From assembly GCA_965372405.1 (NCBI GenBank), contig CBDVCE010000014.1, positions 11,131-75,130 of the forward strand: a stretch of 64,000 nt of DNA, read 5' to 3'. A program made the position numbers and the translations under genes. Within the stretch, counting starts at the first letter, position 1; every line of letters starts with the position of its first letter. The stretch comes from Sunxiuqinia sp965372405 (GTDB lineage Bacteria; Bacteroidota; Bacteroidia; Bacteroidales; Prolixibacteraceae). Positions 1 to 7,091 of the stretch are shown one piece after another. Below the pieces are notes generated by a model. The model was not told the origin of the DNA and searched no databases. It saw only the letters and a program-made list of their open reading frames with translations.

Positions 1-107
1 CCATCTTCGCCATCATATCCGTCCAAGCCATCAGGTCCCATTGGCCCTTCGCAGGCTGAAAATGTGGCTATTGCTATGATTAAGAATATCTTGCTAATTG
101 TTTTCAT
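1..107 (-). CDS. Collagen-like lipoprotein, N-terminal part only
   Basis: The reading frame begins at the ATG at 107 on the minus strand and runs off the left edge, so only 35 complete codons are visible. The peptide opens with two charged/polar residues and a hydrophobic stretch, then FSAC, a lipobox with the lipidated cysteine at residue 19. Directly after it the sequence becomes GPMGPDGLDGYDGEDG, a run of Gly-X-Y triplets typical of collagen-like domains. The likely product is a lipoprotein exported to the cell envelope and probably displayed at the surface. Bacteroidota often carry such short collagen-like segments ahead of a C-terminal domain, but that part is outside the window, so the function cannot be named. 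A weak promoter-like TAACTTTT lies just upstream on the minus strand. Confidence 0.7.
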   Translation of the reverse strand, partial: MKTISKIFLIIAIATFSACEGPMGPDGLDGYDGED

Positions 108-436
108 GGCTTAATTTTTTAAAAGTTATCTGAATATTCAACTCTTAAACAAGATTGATGCCAAAACCCAAATGCCGGGAACAAGTATTCAGTCGCAGTT
201 TGGCTAGTGACCAATTACCAATGACTATTCACAATTTGTTTTAACTTCCACTTATAAATCTATGTTTCGAGCCATTTAACTTTCTCACCGTTTAGTAAAA
301 TTCACAATTTTTATAATGTTTGCCCCATGAAATAGAAACAAGTTCGATTAGCGTTTGAATGTGGGGCAATTATATTTATTTCGACACGACCGCCTAAGAG
401 AAAATACGTTTATAAAATCACTGTAATGAGCGTAAA

Positions 437-506
437 AAAATCAAGGTTGTTTGACGAATGTTAGACAGGAGGTACGAATGGCTAAAAGGAGGAGTTCCTT
501 GATTTT
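437..506. repeat. 10-bp inverted repeat enclosing 50 bp
   Basis: AAAATCAAGG (437-446) and CCTTGATTTT (497-506) are perfect inverted copies. The 50 bases between them are purine-rich and contain two GGAGG/AGGAGG strings. The arrangement could fold as a long stem-loop in RNA or mark the edge of a repeated element. It ends six bases before the small open frame at 512. Confidence 0.5.
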
Positions 507-511
507 AGAGA

Positions 512-661
512 ATGAAATTGATTTTTAGTATTTTATCTTCAGTGGTGGCTTTTTTGAATACTTTTTCAGCCAAAGAAAAAAGTATTTTCCGTCTGGAAAG
601 ACAAGGATGGATATTCTTGCTTGCTACTTATAGCCTTAAAATGCAAAAGTGGAGTAAATAA
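512..661 (+). CDS. Possible small protein, 49 residues, unknown
   Basis: An ATG frame of 49 codons ends in TAA at 659-661. The product would begin with a hydrophobic segment (MKLIFSILSSVVAFLNTF) followed by a basic region and an aromatic C-terminus. That is compatible with a small membrane or secreted peptide. I recognise no family. It sits right after an inverted repeat in a gene-poor region, so it may be chance or part of a repeated element and not a true gene. Confidence 0.22.
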   Translation: MKLIFSILSSVVAFLNTFSAKEKSIFRLERQGWIFLLATYSLKMQKWSK

Positions 662-816
662 AAATGTGCGTAGTTAGTAACTCCATCCTCCTTCGTCGGC
701 AGATACTATCCTGTGCGATGCAAGCAAGACCAAAACAACCCGGAACTTTCATATAAGCCTCTTCGAACTTATCCCTGACAATAAGATCCCACAAGCTTTT
801 CATTTGATGCAATAGT

Positions 817-1251
817 CTAGGATAAGATATCAACCAGGCGAATATCAAAAGACAATACGGCGTTTGGTGGAATCTTATTGCTTGTGCCTTTTCTTCCCCA
901 GGCTAATTCGGAAGGAACCCAGAATTTGTAACGGCTTCCCTTTCCCATCATTTGCAGTGCTTCCTGCAAGCCTTCAATTAGTTCTTCTACTTTAACCTCA
1001 TCCGGCTTATTCTTTCTGTAGGTATCTATAAGAATATTGCCGTTTAATAGCAATGCGCGCTGGTGGATGACTACCGTAGAGTACTCATCGGGTTTCAGAT
1101 CTTCCGTTGCTTCAACTATTTTCCACTGAAGTCCACTGGAGGATGTATTAACACCTTCTTTTTGGGTATTTTGCGTTAAAAAGTCATCTCCAACTTTTTG
1201 ATTAAAGCCGGATGAACTTTTACTTTTCCCTCGTTTTTCTCGTTGTGCCAA
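817..1251 (-). CDS. FKBP-family protein with altered active site
   Basis: This 144-residue protein has no signal peptide, so it is probably cytoplasmic. After a basic N-terminus, residues 22-46 resemble the linker of FklB/Mip-type FKBPs (FLTQNTQKEGV, then SSGLQWKIV). Residues 47-143 follow the FKBP fold and end with the conserved IPPNAVLSFDIRLVDI strand. FKBPs are peptidyl-prolyl cis-trans isomerases. Aligned by eye with human FKBP12, several pocket residues are changed: Tyr26 becomes Gln64, Phe36 becomes Ile75, Trp59 becomes Leu95 and Tyr82 becomes Trp118, while Asp37 is kept as Asp76. The domain is therefore recognisable, but isomerase activity is doubtful and it may act as a chaperone. It lies alone downstream of tldD-tldE on the same strand, 198 bp away. 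Confidence 0.82.
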   Translation of the reverse strand: MAQREKRGKSKSSSGFNQKVGDDFLTQNTQKEGVNTSSSGLQWKIVEATEDLKPDEYSTVVIHQRALLLNGNILIDTYRKNKPDEVKVEELIEGLQEALQMMGKGSRYKFWVPSELAWGRKGTSNKIPPNAVLSFDIRLVDILS

Positions 1252-1394
1252 ATCGTTTTCTTTTACCAGACAAAAATATAAAATAACTCGTTGTGTGAAA
1301 TTACTCTATAAAGAATAAAGTCAAGTTTTTTAACCCTGAATCCCAACCTTAAACAGGCTGTAAAGGGAGAAGCCAGAAAAATCGTCCTTTAATG

Positions 1395-1424
1395 ACTATC
1401 TCCCCAGAATTCTGAGGAGATAGT
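1395..1424. repeat. 30-bp near-perfect palindrome
   Basis: ACTATCTCC (1395-1403) pairs with GGAGATAGT (1416-1424), and the centre CAGAATTCTG (1405-1414) is itself palindromic. Only the C1404/A1415 pair does not match. It lies 25 bp beyond the tldE stop codon, where a transcript end would be expected, but no T-run follows on the minus strand. It is either an atypical terminator/RNA-stabilising hairpin or a protein-binding site. Confidence 0.6.
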
Positions 1425-1449
1425 ATAAAAGTCCAAGGGAATTTTTTAA

Positions 1450-2766
1450 TTAGATTCCGCTAAAATCGATATTGTCAAACAATAAAGAAGGTGTTTGCCA
1501 TGAAGAGTCTAATCTTGGATCATTGCCGGTTGCTGCAAGTTTCATCCATAGCTCTTTCATATTTCCTGAAATGTTCATTTCTGAAACAGGCTTAACCAAT
1601 TCTCCGTTTTCAACAAGAAAGCCATCAATCCCGTATGAAAAGTCACCGGTTGTTCCGTTTGTGTTACCACCGTTGAAACCAGTGACTAGAATGCCATTAT
1701 TCATTTCTTTAACTAACTCTTCCAGGTTCTTATCTCCAAGCTCAAAAATAAGGTTTGAGGTATCACCAGTTGTTGGTTCCATTTCTAACTTCTTGCCATA
1801 ATAAGTATCAATGAAATAAGTTCCAAGAATACCTTTATCAAATACTACTCTTTTTTTGGCAGCTAGTCCTTCGCTATCAAATAATATACTTCCACGACCG
1901 CTTACAATAAATGGATCATCGGTTAGCGATAACTTTGATGAAGCAATTTGCTGTCCAATTTTATCGATTAAAAATGAATTTTTTTGCTGAATATTATAAC
2001 CTTCCAATGCACTTAGCAGAGGAGAGAATATCCGACCAACTGCTCTGTTTTCAATGATCATGGAGTGCTTACCAGATTTAATCTTCTCTTGACCAATACG
2101 TTTTAAAGCCCGATCTAAAGCTTTATTGCCGATTTCGTTCTTTTTTAATTGATCAAAGAATATTGAATATTCACTCCAGTTTTCGCTTGGGCGTGCATCG
2201 CCACCATCCACTGAAACAGAAGCTGCTATGTAAAAGTAACTGCTTTGAGTATCTCCCTCAAATCCATTGCTTGTTACCATTATTTTGCTGCTCATTTTGT
2301 CGGAATATGAAGCTGTAATTGAAATAATCCGTTCGTCTTTATTCAGCACTTCTTTCTCCGCTTCAAAGGCAAGCTTTACTTTTGTTTCAGGTTCAAGCTG
2401 ATCATACGAATTATCAACAGTTTTCAAGTCAGAACCATCTCCTTTATAATATAAGTCAGACTCAGGCAAAGAGCGAAATTCATCTTCAGCCAGAAATTTG
2501 GTGGCTTCAATTCCTTGTTGAATGAAACGCGAAAGTTCTTTTTTGTCAATTCGGTTTGTGCGTTGTACAGAGTATTTATTGTCAACATACAAGCGAATGG
2601 TCATGCTACTTTGAATAGCTTCTTTAAGCGTGTCAATTTTTTCTTCGCGAACGTCTACATTGCTGCTTTTACTTTCTGCAATTGTTACGCTTGCCTGGTT
2701 GGCTCCACTGTCAAGGGCATGTTGCATTGCCCATTTAGCCAAGTTATATTTTTCTTCTTTTGTCAT
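1450..2766 (-). CDS. tldE: TldE/PmbA-family metalloprotease partner subunit
   Basis: The 438-residue product matches the PmbA/TldE branch of the TldD/PmbA family over its whole length. The N-terminal alpha/beta domain (about 1-90) includes the family-typical stretch around residues 26-60 (IAESKSSNVDVREEKID), and the C-terminal beta-rich domain ends near VSEMNISGNMKELW. In E. coli, TldD and TldE form a heterodimeric zinc protease that trims unfolded peptides and matures microcin B17; TldE lacks the zinc-binding HExxxH motif, and none is present here. The gene follows tldD with a 30-bp gap, so the two are almost certainly one operon. The start at 2766 has no signal peptide, and no in-frame extension is possible before the tldD stop. 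This contrasts with the exported-looking TldD. Confidence 0.93.
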   Translation of the reverse strand: MTKEEKYNLAKWAMQHALDSGANQASVTIAESKSSNVDVREEKIDTLKEAIQSSMTIRLYVDNKYSVQRTNRIDKKELSRFIQQGIEATKFLAEDEFRSLPESDLYYKGDGSDLKTVDNSYDQLEPETKVKLAFEAEKEVLNKDERIISITASYSDKMSSKIMVTSNGFEGDTQSSYFYIAASVSVDGGDARPSENWSEYSIFFDQLKKNEIGNKALDRALKRIGQEKIKSGKHSMIIENRAVGRIFSPLLSALEGYNIQQKNSFLIDKIGQQIASSKLSLTDDPFIVSGRGSILFDSEGLAAKKRVVFDKGILGTYFIDTYYGKKLEMEPTTGDTSNLIFELGDKNLEELVKEMNNGILVTGFNGGNTNGTTGDFSYGIDGFLVENGELVKPVSEMNISGNMKELWMKLAATGNDPRLDSSWQTPSLLFDNIDFSGI

Positions 2767-2796
2767 TTTAATTCAGTTTTTCAGATGAATAATCAT

Positions 2797-4323
2797 TTAA
2801 GCGTTTACTCCACCTACCGTTAGTTTTTTAACTAAAACAGTTGGTAACCCACAAGTAACAGGAACGGATTGACCTGATTTTCCGCAAGTCCATGTGCCGT
2901 TATCCATTAGGTAATCGCTTGCGCACATCGTAATGTCGGCAAGTGCTTGTGGTCCGTTACCAATAATGTTGATGTCTTTAATAGGCTGAGTAAGCTTTCC
3001 ATTCTCAATCAGGTAGCCTGATTTTACAAAGAAGGTAAAGTCGCCTGCACCAATATTTACTTCCCCATTGCTGAAGTTATCAACGTAAATACCGTTTTTC
3101 ACATTGGTAATGATGTCATCTTTTGTATGTGGACCATTTTCCATGTAAGTAGCACGCATCCGTGGCAGAGGAACATGTCGGAAAGATTCCCTTCGTCCAT
3201 TTCCGGTTGGAGTAACCTCGTAGTGCTTGGAACTAATCCGGTCATGGATGTAGCTGTTTAGAATACCATCTTTAACCAAATACGTTTTTTCAGATGGAAC
3301 ACCTTCGTCATCCATATTGATTGATCCCCGGTTTCCGGGTAGTGTGCCATCATCAATGATATTCACAAAGTTTTCAGCTACATGTTTACCCATTTTGTCG
3401 GCAAAAATCGAAGTGCCTTTACGGTTAAAATCGGCTTCAAAAGTATGTCCAATCGCTTCATGTAATAAAATACCAGATCCACCGGCACCCATTACCACCG
3501 GCATTTCACCTGCTTTAGGTTTTGTGGCATCAAACAAAATCGAAGTTCTGACAATAGATTCGTTGGCCAGTTCATCTATCAATTCATCATTTAAAAACTC
3601 AAAACCTTTGCGGAATGATCGGGCAGAATATGAATTTTCAAGCTGTCCGTCCTTTTCCATAATACAAACAGCTCCAAGGCTTGTCATTGGTCTGTAATCG
3701 TATGTAATTGTACCTTCTGAGTTGTAAAATAAGACGTATGAAGTTTCATCGGTCATGTAAGCATTCACTTTTGAAACACGCTCATCCAGACTGAAGATTT
3801 TGTCATTCAATTTCTGTACATGTGGTATTTTTTGCCCTACACTCACTTCTTCCCATGATTTTTCAACTGCATAATAATCTGGAGGAAGTACTTCCTTAAG
3901 TTCAGCGGCAGGAATATTTTTTGTGCCACTTGCAATGTTTGCTGCAGTTTTTGCTGCTTTTAACATGGCTTCAGGAGTGATTGTTTCAGAGTATGCAAAT
4001 CCAGTTTGGTCACCTTTTAAAACCCGGATTCCAACTCCATAGTCAATGTTTGAGTAGGCGCGGTTTACTTTTCCATCTTCAAGTCCAAGACTATTATACA
4101 TCTTGTGCTCAAAATATAAATCGGCATAATCGCCTCCTTTGCTTAATGCCATAGAAACTACTTTCTTAAGGATTCCCATGTTAACTTCAAAATGTTCAAG
4201 ATATGCCATAACGTTTTCAGGTAAGGGGGTGGTTTGACAAGAGTGGATAAATGTTGGCAGCAGTACGCCCCCAGCGACTGTTGCACCACTCGTTTTCAGG
4301 AATTTTCTTCGGTTGATGTCCAT
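2797..4323 (-). CDS. tldD: TldD-family zinc metalloprotease with Tat signal
   Basis: The 508-residue product is the catalytic TldD type. Residues 288-293 read HEAIGH, the HExxxH zinc-binding motif of the family, preceded by the usual glycine-rich GAGGSGILL. The N-terminus carries a twin-arginine motif, NRRKFLK (residues 4-10), then a hydrophobic stretch and a cysteine at 29 (FIHSC). It therefore looks like a folded protein exported by Tat and possibly lipid-anchored. E. coli TldD is cytoplasmic and has no such signal. The N-terminal extension makes it longer than the roughly 480 residues of E. coli TldD. It is the first gene of a two-gene operon with tldE. Substrates in this organism are unknown. 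Confidence 0.94.
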   Translation of the reverse strand: MDINRRKFLKTSGATVAGGVLLPTFIHSCQTTPLPENVMAYLEHFEVNMGILKKVVSMALSKGGDYADLYFEHKMYNSLGLEDGKVNRAYSNIDYGVGIRVLKGDQTGFAYSETITPEAMLKAAKTAANIASGTKNIPAAELKEVLPPDYYAVEKSWEEVSVGQKIPHVQKLNDKIFSLDERVSKVNAYMTDETSYVLFYNSEGTITYDYRPMTSLGAVCIMEKDGQLENSYSARSFRKGFEFLNDELIDELANESIVRTSILFDATKPKAGEMPVVMGAGGSGILLHEAIGHTFEADFNRKGTSIFADKMGKHVAENFVNIIDDGTLPGNRGSINMDDEGVPSEKTYLVKDGILNSYIHDRISSKHYEVTPTGNGRRESFRHVPLPRMRATYMENGPHTKDDIITNVKNGIYVDNFSNGEVNIGAGDFTFFVKSGYLIENGKLTQPIKDINIIGNGPQALADITMCASDYLMDNGTWTCGKSGQSVPVTCGLPTVLVKKLTVGGVNA

Positions 4324-4707
4324 GTTAGATGTTTTAAAATATGTAGTTGTAAGTTTTCCAATCTGTAGTATAATATCAATAGGTAGACTAAAGGCTAATA
4401 AAATTACGAAATATGAATGGCTAAATTATGCTATTTGTCAGGTGCATTCAATATAGAAATAGAAAACAAGGTGTATTCGGGTTTTGCCTGAATTGCAATT
4501 ATTGAGGAGCACATGTTTTATGGTTTCTTCATGAAAAACGATAATATTGCAAGTTGACCCCTTGAAAATGCAACTAATATTAAAAAAATATCATCTTAAA
4601 AATAAAAAACACTAAAAAACGAGGGGTGTTTCTATTTTTATCATATTTTTGCCAAGGTGTTTTTGAAGAGAAAAAATAGATTATAATCAATTATAAAAAC
4701 GAATAAA
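4324..4707. other. Divergent intergenic region, tldD and glnN
   Basis: This 384-bp AT-rich stretch separates the divergent tldD and glnN genes and should hold both promoters. A TATTTTTG at 4644-4651 fits the Bacteroidota -7 consensus TAnnTTTG and would start a glnN transcript about 50 bases before its ATG, but no clear TTTG box lies 19-21 bp upstream. No small gene or structured RNA is evident. Confidence 0.45.
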
Positions 4708-6897
4708 ATGGCTGAATTTAGATTTAAGGCACTTCAAGAAGTGATTTCTCGTCAACCAAAAGAGATAATCAGAGAAGACAACTTGACATCAGATTATTAT
4801 GGAATCAATGTTTTTGGCAAAACTAAAATGAAAAAGTATTTGTCAAAAGAAGCTTACAAAGCGGTAGTTGATGCTGAAAATCATAGTGCTCCAATTGATC
4901 GCAAAATGGCTGATCAGGTTGCACAAGGGATGAAAGCCTGGGCTACTGAAAAAGGAGCCACTCACTACACGCATTGGTTTCACCCATTAACAGATGGAAC
5001 GGCAGAAAAGCATGATGCATTTATTGTGCATGGTGAGGACGGTAGTGTTGTTGAAGATTTTTCAGGCAAACTACTTGCACAGCAAGAACCAGATGCTTCT
5101 TCATTTCCAAGTGGGGGTATTCGCCAAACTTTTGAAGCTCGTGGTTATACAGCATGGGATGCATCATCTCCTGCATTTATTGTTGATAAGACATTGTGTA
5201 TTCCTACAATCTTTATTTCATATACCGGAGAGGCGCTTGACTATAAAACTCCATTGTTAAGAGCATTGTCAGCTGTTGATAAGGCTGCAACTTCAGTTTG
5301 TCAGTTATTTGATAAAAATGTTACTAAGGTTCATGCAAACTTGGGTTGGGAACAGGAATACTTCCTGATTGATGAAGCATTATATGCTGCGCGCCCTGAC
5401 CTAATGCTTACCGGACGCACCTTGATGGGGCATCCATCTGCAAAAGATCAGCAATTAGATGACCATTACTTCAGTTCAATTCCTACTCGTGTTTACCATT
5501 TTATGGAAGACATGGAGAATGAATCATATAAATTAGGTATTCCTGTAAAAACACGTCATAATGAGGTAGCTCCAAATCAGTTTGAGCTTGCTCCAATTTT
5601 TGAAGAGTGTAACCTGGCCAATGACCATAACCAATTGGTGATGGACTTGATGAAGAAAGTGGCTCAAAAACACAATTTCTTTATTCTATATCATGAAAAA
5701 CCATTTGCCGGAATTAATGGTTCTGGAAAACACAACAACTGGTCGCTTGGTACTGATACGGGTGTTAACTTGTTCTCTCCAGGAAAAAATCCAAAGTCGA
5801 ACTTGCAATTCCTTACTTTTGTAATTAATACAATAAAAGCTCTTTACGATAACCAGGATTTATTACGTGCAAGTATTTTAACTGCAAGTAACTCACATCG
5901 CTTGGGAGCCAATGAGGCACCTCCATCAATTCTTTCTGCATTCCTTGGAACAGAAATTGGCAAGATGCTTGACCTGATGGAAGAAGCTGTTGTTGATCGT
6001 AAGATGACTCCAGATGAAAAAACAGCTCTTAAATTAAATATTGGTCGTATTCCTGAAATTATTTTAGATAATACTGATCGTAACCGTACTTCTCCATTTG
6101 CATTTACCGGTAACCGTTTTGAGTTCCGAGCTGTGGGTTCTTCAGCAAACTGTGCTCAGGCAATGATTGCATTGAACACTGCTGTTGCTGCTCAGTTGCA
6201 GGAATTCAAGAAAGATGTTGATGCAATTATTGAAACTGATGTGAAGAAAGATGAGGCAATCTTTCAGGTGTTGAAGAAACTAATTATTGCTTCTAAGCCA
6301 ATCCGTTTTGATGGTAATGGCTATAGTGAGGAGTGGGTTGTAGAAGCTGCGGAACGTGGATTGACAAATGTGAAAAGTGTGCCTGAGTCAATTGCAGCAT
6401 ATTTAACTGATGATGTGAAGAAATTATTTACAAGTCAGGGAGTTCTTACTGAAGCTGAACTTGAAGGTAGAGCAGAAGTTGAGTATGAGAAATTCCAAAT
6501 GAAGATTCAAATTGAAGCTCGTGTACTTGGCGATTTGGCAATTAACCACATCGTTCCAACTGCCGTTCAATATCAGTCTACTTTATTGGAGAATGTGAAG
6601 AATTTGAAACTTGTATTCTCTGATGAAGAGTTCAATGAGCTAGCAGGTGCTCGTAAAGAGCTGATTAAAGAAATTGGTGGACATATTTCTTCAATTAAAG
6701 CTAAGACAAAAGAAATGGTTGAGGCACGTAAAATTGCTAATGTTATTGAAGATAATGTTGAGAAAGCTCATGCATATGATAAGAATGTTCGTCCATACCT
6801 GGAGGATGTTCGTTACCACATCGATAAGCTTGAGTTGATTGTTGACAATAAGCTTTGGCCACTTCCAAAATATCGTGAATTGTTATTTGCAAGATAA
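4708..6897 (+). CDS. glnN: Glutamine synthetase type III
   Basis: The 729-residue protein is a GSIII (GlnN) glutamine synthetase, which makes glutamine from glutamate, ammonia and ATP in the cytoplasm and acts as a dodecamer. The length matches GSIII (about 700-730) and not GSI or GSII (350-470). Visible signatures include the GSIII N-terminal region (YYGINVFGKTKMKKYLS), the catalytic-domain strands with QEYFLID near residue 215, NEVAPNQFELAP near 290, the glutamate-loop region GINGSGKHNNWSLG near 335, and NRTSPFAFTGNRFEFRAVGS near 458. The gene stands alone between a divergent tldD and a clear terminator. It is probably controlled by nitrogen supply, but no binding site can be identified. 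Confidence 0.97.
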   Translation: MAEFRFKALQEVISRQPKEIIREDNLTSDYYGINVFGKTKMKKYLSKEAYKAVVDAENHSAPIDRKMADQVAQGMKAWATEKGATHYTHWFHPLTDGTAEKHDAFIVHGEDGSVVEDFSGKLLAQQEPDASSFPSGGIRQTFEARGYTAWDASSPAFIVDKTLCIPTIFISYTGEALDYKTPLLRALSAVDKAATSVCQLFDKNVTKVHANLGWEQEYFLIDEALYAARPDLMLTGRTLMGHPSAKDQQLDDHYFSSIPTRVYHFMEDMENESYKLGIPVKTRHNEVAPNQFELAPIFEECNLANDHNQLVMDLMKKVAQKHNFFILYHEKPFAGINGSGKHNNWSLGTDTGVNLFSPGKNPKSNLQFLTFVINTIKALYDNQDLLRASILTASNSHRLGANEAPPSILSAFLGTEIGKMLDLMEEAVVDRKMTPDEKTALKLNIGRIPEIILDNTDRNRTSPFAFTGNRFEFRAVGSSANCAQAMIALNTAVAAQLQEFKKDVDAIIETDVKKDEAIFQVLKKLIIASKPIRFDGNGYSEEWVVEAAERGLTNVKSVPESIAAYLTDDVKKLFTSQGVLTEAELEGRAEVEYEKFQMKIQIEARVLGDLAINHIVPTAVQYQSTLLENVKNLKLVFSDEEFNELAGARKELIKEIGGHISSIKAKTKEMVEARKIANVIEDNVEKAHAYDKNVRPYLEDVRYHIDKLELIVDNKLWPLPKYRELLFAR

Positions 6898-6920
6898 TAT
6901 CATTCTAATCTATATAAGTG

Positions 6921-6953
6921 AACCCTCATGCATTGCATGGGGGGTTTTTATTT
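6921..6953 (+). terminator. Rho-independent terminator of glnN
   Basis: AACCCTCATGC (6921-6931) pairs with the G-rich arm at 6935-6945 (GCATG plus a G-run, one T-G wobble and one mismatch) around a three-base loop. A T-run follows from 6945 to 6949. It sits 24 bp after the glnN stop. Confidence 0.75.
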
Positions 6954-7052
6954 GGTGCAGCGATTTTCAATCGCTGATTTTTTGGCAGTTGTAAACTTCC
7001 GCACCCGGAATTTTAGTGCTGATTAAATTTGCAGTTAAAAACTGCAACACCC
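6954..7052 (+). repeat. REP-like double-hairpin repeat, copy 1
   Basis: The first unit (6954-7006) opens with GGTG and closes with CACCC. Inside it lie a perfect 8-bp stem CAGCGATT/AATCGCTG (6958-6976) and a second, partly decayed arm around AGTT/AACTTCCG. A related second unit follows (7016-7052) with the stem GCAGTT/AACTGC (7031-7045) and the end CACCC. The first unit aligns with the reverse complement of 41649-41706, including the closing string AACTTCCGCACCC. These look like members of a dispersed palindromic repeat family. Confidence 0.7.
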
Positions 7053-7062
7053 ATTATTTTTG
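7028..7062 (+). promoter_or_regulatory. Candidate promoter for the porE-like gene
   Basis: TTTG at 7028-7031 and TATTTTTG at 7055-7062 match the Bacteroidota -33 and -7 boxes, with a 23-bp spacer that is on the long side. The -33 box and spacer lie inside the second repeat unit, so the repeat may have supplied part of the promoter. Confidence 0.45.
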
Positions 7063-7091
7063 TAATTTAGCTTCTACTGAAAAGAGCTAAA

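Larger units (their letters stand above)
108..816. other. Gene-poor 0.7-kb stretch with inverted repeats
   Basis: No convincing long gene lies here. Two inverted repeats are visible: TTGCCCCA at 320-327 against TGGGGCAA at 362-369, and AAAATCAAGG at 437-446 against CCTTGATTTT at 497-506. A 49-codon plus-strand reading frame follows at 512-661. A 70-codon minus-strand frame at 636-848 overlaps the end of the FKBP gene and has no recognisable features. The stretch could be a dispersed intergenic repeat or a remnant of a mobile element. Confidence 0.5.

Noticed and set aside
320..369. Inverted repeat TTGCCCCA/TGGGGCAA as a regulatory site
   Set aside because: The arms are 34 bp apart and no gene or promoter is adjacent, so I give it no function.
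636..848. 70-codon minus-strand frame overlapping the end of the FKBP gene
   Set aside because: No family resemblance, odd composition, and it overlaps a well-supported gene and the small plus-strand frame.
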